DNA of 64,000 nucleotides from Methanosarcina sp. UBA289 (GCA_002496565.1 DAKJ01000004.1:71792-135791); one strand, 5' to 3'. Positions 47,064-55,797 are shown, counted from the stretch's first letter. Notes: generated by a model from the letters alone, not told the origin. Translations and numbers: made by a program.

Positions 47064-47355
47064 TATATTAACTTGCCTTTTTGTACAAATCGTGAAAGCT
47101 TTTATGTTTCACGAGTGGGTTATTATTCAATTCTTATATGATTCTCCGAAATCAGATTTCCCTTTTTGCTAAACTTTTTATTTATATTTTTTATACCAGA
47201 TTTTATGTTATATTAACTTGCCTTTTTGTACAACTCATGAAATTTTTATGTTTCAAAAAAAGATTATCATCCAATTTTGATACTTATTATCTCAAAACAA
47301 GTTGCTCTTTCTGTTAAATTCTTTATTCATATTTTATACCATATTTCTATTCTAG
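47064..47355. repeat. 145-base imperfect tandem duplication
   Basis: TATATTAACTTGCCTTTTTG starts both copies (47064 and 47209), and both continue through TACAA.TC.TGAAA..TTTTATGTTTC and end with a TTTATAC(C) stretch. The copies have diverged but keep the same order. It lies upstream of ilvD. Confidence 0.75.
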
Positions 47356-47540
47356 CCGTATTGCAATTATCTTATTAACTTTTTTTCAGCCAGCCTTCCT
47401 ATACTCATTCTCTGAGATTTTCAGTACTTTCTCCTTCCCTTTTTACAACTTTTTCTTCCCCAACCTGTTTATACTATGAAGTTTTTTCCTATCTATACAT
47501 TATAATTAGTTCTTACCATGAAATGTTAAGGAGATTTGTA

Positions 47541-49202
47541 ATGAGAAGCTCTATTATAAAAGAAGGACCGGAACGTGCTGCCAACCGTTCACTTCTGAAG
47601 GCGACCGGAGTCACAGATTCCGAGATGAGGAAGCCATTCATCGCAGTCGTTAATTCCTGGAACGATATAATTCCTGGCCATATCCATTTGAATAAACTTG
47701 CAGAGTCTGTGAAAGCCGGAATCAGGAACGCCGGGGGAGTTCCTTTCGAATTCCATACTATAGGGGTCTGCGATGGAATCGCAATGGGACATGAGGGTAT
47801 GAAATATTCCCTTCCCAGCAGAGAGGTCATTGAGGACACAATAGAGCTTATGGTTAAAGCCCATCAGTTTGATGGAATTGTCCTTATCCCTTCCTGTGAC
47901 AAGATCGTGCCAGGTCACCTTATGGCAGCAGGCAGGTTAGATATCCCTGCAATTGTTGTAACCGGAGGGCCTATGCTTCCGGGATATGTGGATGACAAAT
48001 ATACGGACCTTATCTCGGTTTTCGAAGGGGTGGGTGCTTATAGTGCAGGCAAACTCTCGGAGCTTGATCTTAAAAGGCTTGAAAATCTTTCCTGCGCAGG
48101 AGCCGGATCTTGTGCAGGGATGTTTACAGCAAACACTATGGCCTGCATGACCGAAGCCCTTGGCCTGAGCCTTCCAGGCTGTGCAACTGCCCACGCAGTG
48201 GATGCAAAAAAGGCTCGCATTGCCAAGGAATCCGGCGAACGCATAGTTGAGATGATCCGAGAAAACCTGACTCCGAGAAAGATTGTCAGTCTCAAATCCT
48301 TTGAAAATGCCATAATGGTAGATATGGCAATCGGGGGTAGTACAAACACAACTCTGCATCTTCCTGCCCTTGCCCACGAATTCGGGCTGAATCTCCCCCT
48401 TGAGAAATTTGACGAATTGAGCAGGACAACACCCCATCTGATTTCCCTGCGCCCTAGCGGCCCTAATTTCATGCTGCATTTTGATAGGGCAGGCGGAGTT
48501 CAGGCAATCATGCAGAGGCTGTCCTCCAAACTTCATTTGGATCAGCTTACAGTGAACGGCAAAACTATTGGGGAAAATCTTAAAGAATTTGATATTGTTA
48601 ACCCGAAGCTCAATAAAGAGATTATTGCAACTCTCGAAGAGCCTATCCATGCCGAAGGCGGAATTGCAGTCCTTAAAGGTAACCTTGCCCCTGATGGCTC
48701 GGTTGTGAAACAGGCAGCCGTTGATCCAAAAATGCGTGTTTATACAGGCCCTGCAAAAGTTTATGACTGTGAAGAGGATGCTATGGAAAGTATCCTTGCA
48801 GGCAATGTGAAACCTGGAGATATTGTAGTTATCCGCTATGAGGGCCCGAAAGGCGGCCCTGGTATGAGGGAAATGCTTGCAGCTACAGCCGCAATCGGAG
48901 GTATGGGTCTTCTAGAATCGGTTGCTCTGATAACTGACGGGCGCTTTTCCGGAGGCACCCGCGGGCCGTGTATAGGGCACGTTTCTCCCGAAGCCAGTGA
49001 AGGAGGGCCAATTGCCCTGGTAAAAGATGGGGATATGATAGAAATTAATATTCCTGAAAGAGCTCTAAATCTTAAGATCTCAGAAGAAGAGCTTAAGAAG
49101 CGGAAGGCAGTTTTCGTTCCTCCAAAAAAGGAAGTTACAGGTTACCTTGCCAGGTACCAGCGTGCCGTCCACTCTGCAAATACAGGCGGAATAGTAGACT
49201 GA
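47541..49202 (+). CDS. ilvD: Dihydroxy-acid dehydratase
   Basis: A 553-residue Fe-S dehydratase of branched-chain amino-acid synthesis, making 2-keto acids from dihydroxyisovalerate and dihydroxymethylvalerate. Cluster cysteines lie in SCDKIVPGH and in CAGAGSCAGMFTANTM, and the C-terminal substrate region includes TDGRFSGGTRGPCIGHVSPEA. Start at 47541 follows AAGGAGAT at a good distance; the frame continues six codons upstream. It appears monocistronic and is followed by a hairpin terminator at 49235-49262. Confidence 0.96.
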   Translation: MRSSIIKEGPERAANRSLLKATGVTDSEMRKPFIAVVNSWNDIIPGHIHLNKLAESVKAGIRNAGGVPFEFHTIGVCDGIAMGHEGMKYSLPSREVIEDTIELMVKAHQFDGIVLIPSCDKIVPGHLMAAGRLDIPAIVVTGGPMLPGYVDDKYTDLISVFEGVGAYSAGKLSELDLKRLENLSCAGAGSCAGMFTANTMACMTEALGLSLPGCATAHAVDAKKARIAKESGERIVEMIRENLTPRKIVSLKSFENAIMVDMAIGGSTNTTLHLPALAHEFGLNLPLEKFDELSRTTPHLISLRPSGPNFMLHFDRAGGVQAIMQRLSSKLHLDQLTVNGKTIGENLKEFDIVNPKLNKEIIATLEEPIHAEGGIAVLKGNLAPDGSVVKQAAVDPKMRVYTGPAKVYDCEEDAMESILAGNVKPGDIVVIRYEGPKGGPGMREMLAATAAIGGMGLLESVALITDGRFSGGTRGPCIGHVSPEASEGGPIALVKDGDMIEINIPERALNLKISEEELKKRKAVFVPPKKEVTGYLARYQRAVHSANTGGIVD

Positions 49203-49234
49203 GTCGTCAGTGTTTGCTTAAAAGCTTTGTTTTT

Positions 49235-49262
49235 GGAAGGTCTCTCATCCTTCCTATTTTTT
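49235..49262 (+). terminator. Hairpin terminator after ilvD
   Basis: GGAAGG (49235-49240) pairs with CCTTCC (49249-49254), followed by a T-run, about 30 bases past the ilvD stop. Confidence 0.65.
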
Positions 49263-49394
49263 ACTTTTCTCCGGCCTTAAATCTGCTGTTCTTGAAGTTC
49301 TCGAAATTCTTTAAATTCTTTATTTCTAAAACTACTTGAAAGTCTGAAGAATTTGTGAAGATGTTTTTGAATCTATTAAAGGGAGGTCTGAATT

Positions 49395-49574
49395 TTGGAA
49401 ATAAGAGGTTTATGTGCGATTTGTGGGCTTCCGGCTAAACTCTATACCTGCCCTGTATGCGGAAAAACTGTGTGTATCCAGTGTATGGATCCTAAAAAGC
49501 AAATTTGCATAAGGTGTGCCGGTGGCAGGACAGGCATTGCATTTAGCTCTGAAGATACACGGATATCTAAATGA
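49395..49574 (+). CDS. 59-residue zinc-ribbon protein
   Basis: A short protein from a TTG start with GGGAGGT seven bases before it. Cysteine pairs C7xxC10, C19xxC22, C27xxC30 and C38xxC41 make two zinc sites, much like a HIT-type or treble-clef finger (GLCAICG, CPVCGK, CIQCMD, CIRCAG). The regular Cys spacing and strong ribosome binding site make it a confident gene despite its size. It lies between ilvD (plus) and mtxH (minus). Role unknown; such proteins bind nucleic acid or protein partners. Confidence 0.75.
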   Translation: MEIRGLCAICGLPAKLYTCPVCGKTVCIQCMDPKKQICIRCAGGRTGIAFSSEDTRISK

Positions 49575-49634
49575 AAAAAGGTTAAATGGATATCTGAGCC
49601 CTTCAGCCCTGTATTTGCCCTCTTGGTTAGTAAA

Positions 49635-50567
49635 TTATACAAGCAGGTTTACAGGATGCCGGGAAGCAGACTCGATATCAAGGTCAGCTACAGCTTCAGA
49701 AATCATTATATCACTCATAGCGGCCATAGGAAATACATATGGAGCATAATCGATAGGCCCATAGAGGATAAAATCTCCAGCTGCGGCCTGCTGCAAGCAG
49801 GTTGAACCTATATCACAGATTTTATAGAGGACGGGATCTTTTTCTTTCTTCTGATTTAGCCAGTTCCAGGCTGAAGGTGCGTTGTGGATTCCCGAGCCTG
49901 TGGGATGTCCCCATTTTGCTTTTGCGGTAATTGTCATCCTGAGGGCTACGCCTGCTCCATTCCCCATAGGGGTAATACTCGGATCTATAAGCTTGTTAAC
50001 TATTCCACATCTATCTGCAATTGAAAGTAATCCATTTTCCATAAGGCCTGCCCCATTTTCCAGTAGTTTCATCCTGCCCTGCAGGGACGAGTCCGTTGCA
50101 TTGAAACCAAGGATAATCGAGCTATCAATATCGGAGAGAGCAAGAGCTTCAATTTCCGAAGCATTTATGCTCATGTTTATGGAATTATAGATTGCTTTGT
50201 CTGCAAGCCCGACCTCGCTGACATATTCTGCAGCGCGGGAACGCACGTTTCCTTCTGGGGAGTCTATAAGAAAGGGAGCTTCTGAAACTTCTGTCACAAA
50301 GTCAATGTAACGGGTAATGCTTTCAGGGGTAGTACCGAAAATATGAATTATATGCGGGTTTCCTGTTTCTTCCGCACTTGTTTCCTGCAGATTTATTAGT
50401 CTTTCGGCAGCAGTCCTATCAAATAGGCCTCTTGCAGCATCTTTTACGATTTCATGCTTGTCATAAAATATAGTTCCTGCAAGCACGGTCGGGAGTTCTC
50501 CTGGCTGTCCGCCTATCTTCACTCCTGCAATGTTAACTATTTCCTGTTCTTTCTGAAATTTAAACAT
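49635..50567 (-). CDS. mtxH: MtxH, MtrH-like methyltransferase subunit
   Basis: A 310-residue homologue of MtrH, the subunit that moves the methyl group from methyl-tetrahydromethanopterin to a corrinoid. Family features are FKFQKEQEIVNIAGVKIGGQPGE at the start (seen in blocks), GTIFYDKHEIV, and FLIDSPEGNVRS and LGFNATDSSLQGRM in the TIM-barrel core. It is last in an mtxX-mtxA-mtxH series. GGTG lies six bases before the ATG. Since it is separate from the mtrEDCBAFGH operon, it more likely serves a soluble corrinoid pathway with the neighbouring MtrA-like protein. Confidence 0.88.
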   Translation of the reverse strand: MFKFQKEQEIVNIAGVKIGGQPGELPTVLAGTIFYDKHEIVKDAARGLFDRTAAERLINLQETSAEETGNPHIIHIFGTTPESITRYIDFVTEVSEAPFLIDSPEGNVRSRAAEYVSEVGLADKAIYNSINMSINASEIEALALSDIDSSIILGFNATDSSLQGRMKLLENGAGLMENGLLSIADRCGIVNKLIDPSITPMGNGAGVALRMTITAKAKWGHPTGSGIHNAPSAWNWLNQKKEKDPVLYKICDIGSTCLQQAAAGDFILYGPIDYAPYVFPMAAMSDIMISEAVADLDIESASRHPVNLLV

Positions 50568-50650
50568 TTTTACACCATTAAAGTCTACAGGCTAATATTT
50601 TGTTTCAAAACATGGTAATATATGCTCGACGCAAGTCTCTTTACTGGAAA

Positions 50651-51244
50651 TTAGAAATCCTTTGTCGGGCAGACAACTCCTGCAGCCGCGTCCATGATAA
50701 ATTCTTCGGAAATTATTATATCACCTGAAAGAGAATCAGTGAAAGTAGGCTGTTTTTTCTTCTGTGAAATGGCTACAAGAGGTTGATCCGGGTAAACTTC
50801 CCCTCGGCCCTTATATCTTCTCACAATTTCTGTTATCTTTTCAGGATCAGTCAGCCCTATCCTGTCAAGAATCACTATCTGCTGCTGGAAGCGTTTGACT
50901 GCTGCCTTGGATACATTTTCTATAAAAGGGATGGCTCCTTCAGAGCCAATAATTCTGCCCTTTTCGTCAATCCCATTTTCATGGATTGCAATTAGGGAAT
51001 GGCCTGCTAGGTGTCCCCTCGATTCTATCCCGCAGATAAGAACATATCTGATATTGCAATTTGAGATGACGTTTACTATTATTTTTTCGACTCCCAAATT
51101 TTCGGTTTTTGAACTTCCCCAGAGTGCCGCCTCAGGCGAGGGATTTATCTGGCTCGCAAGAGTTATTACTGCAATCCGGGACCTCGGATCTCCTACAGTA
51201 TAGTCGCCTTTTACTATCGGCCATCCCTCTGCAACAGTTTTCAA
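50651..51244 (-). CDS. mtxA: MtxA, soluble MtrA-like corrinoid protein
   Basis: A 197-residue homologue of MtrA, the corrinoid-carrying subunit of methyl-H4MPT:CoM methyltransferase. The region YVLICGIESRGHLAGHSLIA includes the histidine(s) at the position that ligates cobalt in MtrA. The C-terminal membrane anchor of MtrA is absent, so this form is soluble. Its ATG overlaps the mtxX stop (ATGA), and mtxH follows after about 80 bases. I infer that it takes a methyl group via MtxH. The final acceptor is not known. Confidence 0.85.
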   Translation of the reverse strand: MKTVAEGWPIVKGDYTVGDPRSRIAVITLASQINPSPEAALWGSSKTENLGVEKIIVNVISNCNIRYVLICGIESRGHLAGHSLIAIHENGIDEKGRIIGSEGAIPFIENVSKAAVKRFQQQIVILDRIGLTDPEKITEIVRRYKGRGEVYPDQPLVAISQKKKQPTFTDSLSGDIIISEEFIMDAAAGVVCPTKDF

Positions 51245-52104
51245 GGAATCACCTTTTGTCTTTCTTTATTCAGGTGAGACAGCGCACTTGCAAGCATTAT
51301 TGCTTTAGTAAAATGTCCACCTACCCTTGATGTATCTACAAAAACATAATCATCCATTAGCACCGGAGCTCCAAGCCCGTCACCCCCGCCCAGGAAAGCA
51401 ATTGTCCTAAAGATTAGGTTTCCGGAGATTCCATCAGGGGCAACGATGAAGTTCGATTCTTTTATGGCGTCTTCAATAAGAATTGTATAATGCTTGGCAT
51501 TGATCCCGAGTTCAACAGCCCGATTTGTCACGAATTCTCCGTCTGCAAGAGTTCTGTCCACACGTTTGTTCCTTCCTACATCTCCAATCCTGCCTCCCGA
51601 CAGCACACCGACCTTAGGCTCTATCCCAAATCTCCTTATGTGTTCGGCACCGAGCGTTATCATTCTTAGTTTGTCTGCAATGGTGTTTCCCTCGTCGATT
51701 CCTACAGGGGCGAGAAAGAAAGGTGTTCCATCAACCGTGAGGAGCAGGGCAAGTCGGCAGATTCTTCTCTTTCCTAGAGCCTCTTTGAGATGGGCAAGGG
51801 CTCCCGATGCCTTTGCAGTGCCCCTGATTGCTGCATCGACTTTTCTTGAGATCATAAGTTCCGCAAGAGTTTTTTCGGGTTCATCCGTGTCAATTACTTC
51901 AAGTTCCGTGCCGACCTTGTCAATTTCGTTCTTAATTCCTACCAGGACGACCTGTGCATATCCCAGTTCCTGGGCTTTCCAGGCACTCTCGAGCATTTTG
52001 GGGGTCGGATCCCTTATTCCCATAGCTACTCTGGCCCTGTTCGCCCTGGCCCTCACTTCGATAGCCTCAAGGAGGGCATGCATGCTATTCTTTTTCATAT
52101 TCAT
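51241..52104 (-). CDS. mtxX: MtxX, methanogenesis marker 4 / phosphotransacetylase-like
   Basis: A protein of about 285 residues of the MtxX family, related in fold to phosphate acetyltransferases. Characteristic blocks are VAMGIRDPTPKMLESAWKAQ, RGTAKASGALAHL, VGVLSGGRIGD and the late VAPDGISGNLIFR and FLGGGDGLGAPVL. It is first in the mtxXAH series and overlaps mtxA by four bases, implying coupled translation. The biochemical activity has not been settled, as far as I know. Start candidates are ATG 52104 and ATG 52098; AGGAT near both does not decide. Confidence 0.85.
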   Translation of the reverse strand: MNMKKNSMHALLEAIEVRARANRARVAMGIRDPTPKMLESAWKAQELGYAQVVLVGIKNEIDKVGTELEVIDTDEPEKTLAELMISRKVDAAIRGTAKASGALAHLKEALGKRRICRLALLLTVDGTPFFLAPVGIDEGNTIADKLRMITLGAEHIRRFGIEPKVGVLSGGRIGDVGRNKRVDRTLADGEFVTNRAVELGINAKHYTILIEDAIKESNFIVAPDGISGNLIFRTIAFLGGGDGLGAPVLMDDYVFVDTSRVGGHFTKAIMLASALSHLNKERQKVIP

Positions 52105-52137
52105 CCTGACTGTTGTGTAAGATTTTAAGTAGTTCAA

Positions 52138-52602
52138 AGAAGTACAAACACGATCATTAATTAATTTTGTCCCCCGAGTTCCGCCACCCGAGTTCCTTCC
52201 CCCGAGTTCCGTCTCGGGAGCACGAAGCCCTTTTCGCTTCGCTCAAGAGGGCTGAATTATGAGCAAAAAAAGCTATATCTTTAATTTGCTCAAGAATGTA
52301 GTTGGATTGAGTTTTTGTACCCGGGATCGATTATAAACATGTTAGTGAGCTAATATTACAGAAGATATTTGCAGCCGGGAAGAAAGGAGATACGAGTACA
52401 GTTTTTTGCCCGAGTTTGTTCTGGCTATTGGAAGTATCTTTTTTATGAGAGCAAAAAGACTTTAATACATCTCGAAGTGTAAATTTAATGTTGTTTTTAA
52501 AATCGGTAGCAGAGGATCTCAGGAATAAAGACTATTACATAGTGAAAAGGTTAAAATGTATAGAGTTAAGAATGAGTTCTTTTTTTATTGGTATGGTTTA
52601 AG
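52138..52602. other. Divergent intergenic region with short repeats
   Basis: Between mtxX (minus) and rfcL (plus). CCCGAGTTCC occurs three times (52173-52182, 52187-52196, 52201-52210). The last copy forms CCCGAG/CTCGGG (52201-52206 with 52213-52218), and a second hairpin CGAAG/CTTCG follows. The right part is AT-rich and should carry the rfcL promoter. Confidence 0.6.
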
Positions 52603-54579
52603 ATGACGTTGGCAATTGAATGGGCTGAGAAATACCGCCCCCAGACCCTGAAGGAGATCGTAGGGAACAAAAAGGCGGTACAGGATTTGCGAGCCTGGGC
52701 TGAGAAGTGGCTTTCAGGCATTCCCGAGAGAAGGGCAGTAATCCTTCATGGGTCTGCAGGTGTAGGGAAGACTTCCACTGCTCACGCTCTTGCCCGCGAT
52801 CTGGGCTGGGAAGTAATCGAACTCAATGCAAGCGACCAGAGAACTGCAGGTGTTATCGAAAAGGTTGCGGGATCAGCAGCTTCAATGAATACCCTCTTTG
52901 GAGGAAAGCGCCTGATTATTCTGGACGAAGCGGACAATCTTCACGGGACTGCAGACAGGGGCGGAATGCGGGCTATTGCAGGAATTATTAAGAGCACGCT
53001 TCAACCCATCGTGCTGATTGCAAACGATATTTATGGCTTGACTCCTACTATCCGGAACCTCTGTCTGGAAATTAAGTTCGGATCTGTGCAGAGCCGCTCT
53101 ATGATTCCTGCTTTAAAGAAGGTCTGCGAGAGCGAGGGAGTTGTATGCAGCCTGGATGCAGTCCAGCAAATCGCTGAAGGGGCGGGAGGCGATCTAAGAA
53201 GTGCAATTAACGACCTTCAGGCTGCAGCTACCGGAAGAGAAGTGCTGGGTGTTGAAGATCTCAGTACTTCAGGCAGGGATGTCAAGGAAAACATCTTCAA
53301 GGCAATGCAGAGAATTTTCAAGAGCACGGACTGTAAAAAGGCCCTTGAAGCTGCTCGCGGACTTGACGAAAGTCCTGAAGACCTTGTACACTGGATCGAT
53401 GAAAACCTGCCTATCCAGTATGCCTCTAAAGATGGAGATATTGAGGATATAAGGACCGGCTTTGGTTATCTCTCAAGGGCTGATCTCTACCTTGGACGCG
53501 TAAAGAAACGCCAGAACTATGGGATGTGGAGATACGCCAGCATGTTGATGGTCTGCGGAGCTGCAATTTCAAAGACAAGGCCCTATCCTGGATTTATTAA
53601 GTACCAGCCACCGTCTCTTTGGAAGAAGATGGGGCAGATACGTTCTAAGCGCGACCTCAGGGATAATATAGCTTCTAAAGTTGGAGAACACAGCTTCGAG
53701 TCCATGCGATATTCAAGAAATAACCTGCTGGAGCTTTACTCTAGCATGTTAAAGGATGAAGAGTCTGCAATTGAAATTACTGCAGGTCTGGGTCTTGAAA
53801 TCGAGGAATTGATATACCTCTCGGGAAGCACAAAAGCCAGCAAAAAACTACAGAAAATTTACGATAGGGCACAGGAATTCCTCCTTGAAGGGAAAGAAGA
53901 ATCCGATGGAACGGAATTTTTCAGGGCTCCCGATTCCTCAGGCGATAGTAAGGAGCTTCCTTCTGGCTTCGTGGTTACGACTCGTGAGGAAAAAGCTGGA
54001 AAATCTTCTGGGAAATCTTCTGAAAAGTCTGCAGTTCCAGATTCTCGGACCTCTCAGGGCGGGCAGAAGACCCTTAGCTTTGGCTTTGATATTTTGCCTG
54101 AGATTTCCCCAGAAATTACAGATTCGGGAGATAATAATACTTCTTTGGAAAAGATTATTTCTGATACCCTTAAACCTTATACCTTTAAACCTGATGACCT
54201 TGCATCTGATAACCTTACACCTGTTACCCTAAAACCTGATAGTTTTACTTCCGATACCCTTATACGGGAGCAGTATAGAGCAGGGACTGACGGAGTCGGA
54301 TTCATACCTGATAGTCTCATGTCCAGTTCTCATAAAAACGATAATCTTAAGATTAAGGATTCTTTTTTCCTGCCTGAATCCTTTGAGAAGAGAGCTTTCT
54401 CTGGCTCTGAACCGATAGAAAGCAGCATCTCTCCTGAATTTTCAAAATCCATGAAATCTGTAAACCTTGAGCCTGCTATCAAAAAAGTTTCTGATACGTC
54501 TGAAAATTCTGAGGTAAAGGTTAGCGAAACTCCTAAAAAAGACGAGTCGAAAACACAAAAAACGCTTTTCGACTTCTAA
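52603..54579 (+). CDS. rfcL: Replication factor C large subunit
   Basis: A 658-residue clamp-loader large subunit. Walker A is GSAGVGKT (50-57), Walker B LIILDEAD (near 105-112), with the RFC boxes and arginine-finger regions intact, then the collar domain. From about residue 430 the protein is low-complexity and acidic, with repeated TLKP/TFKP-type units (around residues 520-555). It ends in QKTLFDF, a PIP box for binding PCNA; a second similar motif, GGQKTLSFGF, lies near 490. It loads PCNA at primer ends together with RFC small subunits. ATG at 52603 is chosen; an upstream TTG would add five residues. No ribosome binding site is visible. Confidence 0.95.
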   Translation: MTLAIEWAEKYRPQTLKEIVGNKKAVQDLRAWAEKWLSGIPERRAVILHGSAGVGKTSTAHALARDLGWEVIELNASDQRTAGVIEKVAGSAASMNTLFGGKRLIILDEADNLHGTADRGGMRAIAGIIKSTLQPIVLIANDIYGLTPTIRNLCLEIKFGSVQSRSMIPALKKVCESEGVVCSLDAVQQIAEGAGGDLRSAINDLQAAATGREVLGVEDLSTSGRDVKENIFKAMQRIFKSTDCKKALEAARGLDESPEDLVHWIDENLPIQYASKDGDIEDIRTGFGYLSRADLYLGRVKKRQNYGMWRYASMLMVCGAAISKTRPYPGFIKYQPPSLWKKMGQIRSKRDLRDNIASKVGEHSFESMRYSRNNLLELYSSMLKDEESAIEITAGLGLEIEELIYLSGSTKASKKLQKIYDRAQEFLLEGKEESDGTEFFRAPDSSGDSKELPSGFVVTTREEKAGKSSGKSSEKSAVPDSRTSQGGQKTLSFGFDILPEISPEITDSGDNNTSLEKIISDTLKPYTFKPDDLASDNLTPVTLKPDSFTSDTLIREQYRAGTDGVGFIPDSLMSSSHKNDNLKIKDSFFLPESFEKRAFSGSEPIESSISPEFSKSMKSVNLEPAIKKVSDTSENSEVKVSETPKKDESKTQKTLFDF

Positions 54580-54704
54580 TATCTAACCTTTTGTTTTATT
54601 TTTTTGGTTTATTTTCAATTTTTATCCTAATTTTTCTCCTTGTTCAAAGATGAATTAATTTTTCTTTCCGGCACGTTGTATCAATAAGGACATTTTTCAG
54701 AATT

Positions 54705-54742
54705 TATGAAACTGATAAGAAGGTATGAAACTGATAAGAAGG
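54705..54742. repeat. Short direct duplication
   Basis: ATGAAACTGATAAGAAGG occurs twice, head to tail with little between (about 54706-54741). It does not encode a sensible peptide beyond a few codons and may be a slippage product. Confidence 0.7.
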
Positions 54743-54896
54743 AAGCTGAGTGCAAAGTTAGAAAAGGTTGAGATAATTTCATTAAAATGGCACAATCTTA
54801 GATAAGTTCAGGCAGATTAAGTAGACCTATAACTAATTATTTAATTATAAAAATTTTCAAACTTCAAGAACAGGTAAAAACAGCAAAAAACAGTTT

Positions 54897-54987
54897 GTGA
54901 GCGGGTTGGAGAGTTTGGGGAATAGTTGGGGGAAATAGTTGGGGGATATTGTTTTGGGGTTATACTATGGAAAAGAGACCCGCTCAC
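54897..54987 (+). other. Hairpin-closed G-quadruplex-like element, copy A
   Basis: GTGAGCGGGT (54897-54906) and ACCCGCTCAC (54978-54987) form a perfect 10-bp stem. The 71-base loop has four runs of four or five G (54917-54920, 54928-54932, 54941-54945, 54955-54958), separated by A/T-rich spacers. Four such runs fit a G-quadruplex. The same arrangement recurs at 55172-55242. Confidence 0.8.
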
Positions 54988-55171
54988 TCGAAATGAATAT
55001 CTGTTCATCTTATAAATAGCTTTTCATTTCTATATGTTCGAATTTATAATTTCAGATTTATTTCCCTATCTGGAATTTTTCCTTTTTGATATAATATCGT
55101 AAATGCAAAATCGATAACTGCTGGGTTAAGTTATACCTATATAAGCATTTCCATTTTTTACAAGTATAGGA

Positions 55172-55242
55172 TGAGCGGGTTGGGGAGTATGAATTGGGGT
55201 GTTGGGGGGTTGGGGTTATCTTACAAAATAGAGACCCGCTCA
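55172..55242 (+). other. Hairpin-closed G-quadruplex-like element, copy B
   Basis: TGAGCGGGT (55172-55180) and ACCCGCTCA (55234-55242) form a perfect 9-bp stem. The loop contains G-runs of 4, 4, 6 and 4 with very short TT-containing spacers (TTGGGG-type). Bases around the arms (GAGCGGGTTGG...GAG-ACCCGCTCA) match copy A, so the two are related. Confidence 0.8.
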
Positions 55243-55723
55243 CAAACTAAGTCATGCTAATCTAATATAAATATATTTTGCTTGGCGTCTTTATATTCCC
55301 CGAATTTCCCCGTGTCAGCATATATATAGAAAGAGTAATCATTTTGAAATCAAATATTCTTATATATTATCTCTTATTTTTATCTGTAAAAAACATTTGA
55401 TTTTGATAAATTGAATGTTATTTCTTGGTTGAAACGTGGTCACTCTATATAAATAGATGTCGATCAAAGTCTCTCCCATTATTTGTAATAGATATATCAC
55501 TTGGTATAATAAGAGTTTATCATTTATTGTAAAGCAGTTTCATTTACTATTGACAGCAATCTCATTAGTATAGTAAGAGATTTATTTGGTGAGTAAGAGT
55601 CTAATTTAACACATTAATTGGTTTTCAGGTCATCCCTGAAGTTCTCTTCTAACAAAAGAGTTATATATAACTTATGACATTTTGGTCTTGCACTTAGAGC
55701 GATTCTGTAAATGTAAGCAAAAT

Positions 55724-55797
55724 GGGCTCGTGGTCTAGTCGGTTATGACATCGCCTTTACACGGCGGGGATCCTGAGTTCGAATCTCAGCGGGCCCA
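55724..55797 (+). tRNA. tRNA-Val (anticodon UAC)
   Basis: A 74-base tRNA gene. The acceptor stem is GGGCTCG with CGGGCCC (one G-T pair). The anticodon stem TCGCC/GGCGG closes the loop TTTACAC with anticodon TAC (Val). The T arm is CTGAG-TTCGAAT-CTCAG, and A is the discriminator. No 3' CCA is encoded. The gene lies where ordinary chromosome meets element-like genes, and an opposing CDS ends inside it, so it is the likely attachment site of an integrated element. Confidence 0.95.

Larger units (their letters stand above)
46524..47540. other. Intergenic region with inverted-repeat element and duplicated segment
   Basis: About 1 kb between divergent genes. It contains a long-stem element (46908-47025) and a 145-base imperfect tandem duplication (47064-47355), listed separately. 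No gene is seen. Confidence 0.6.
54580..55723. other. Intergenic region between rfcL and tRNA-Val with two G-rich hairpin elements
   Basis: About 1.1 kb, AT-rich, with no supported gene. It contains the two related elements at 54897-54987 and 55172-55242. A TATA-like TTATATATAA (55661-55670) about 55 bases before the tRNA is its likely promoter. A repeated phrase (ATGAAACTGATAAGAAGG) occurs twice near 54705-54742. Confidence 0.6.

Noticed and set aside
54897..55242. Telomere-like TTGGGG repeats
   Set aside because: Only a few units inside a hairpin loop in a position that is internal to the chromosome; no terminal array.
55058..55243. 61-codon frame across the second G-rich element, minus strand
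   Set aside because: Created by the C-rich complement of the element; no start signal.
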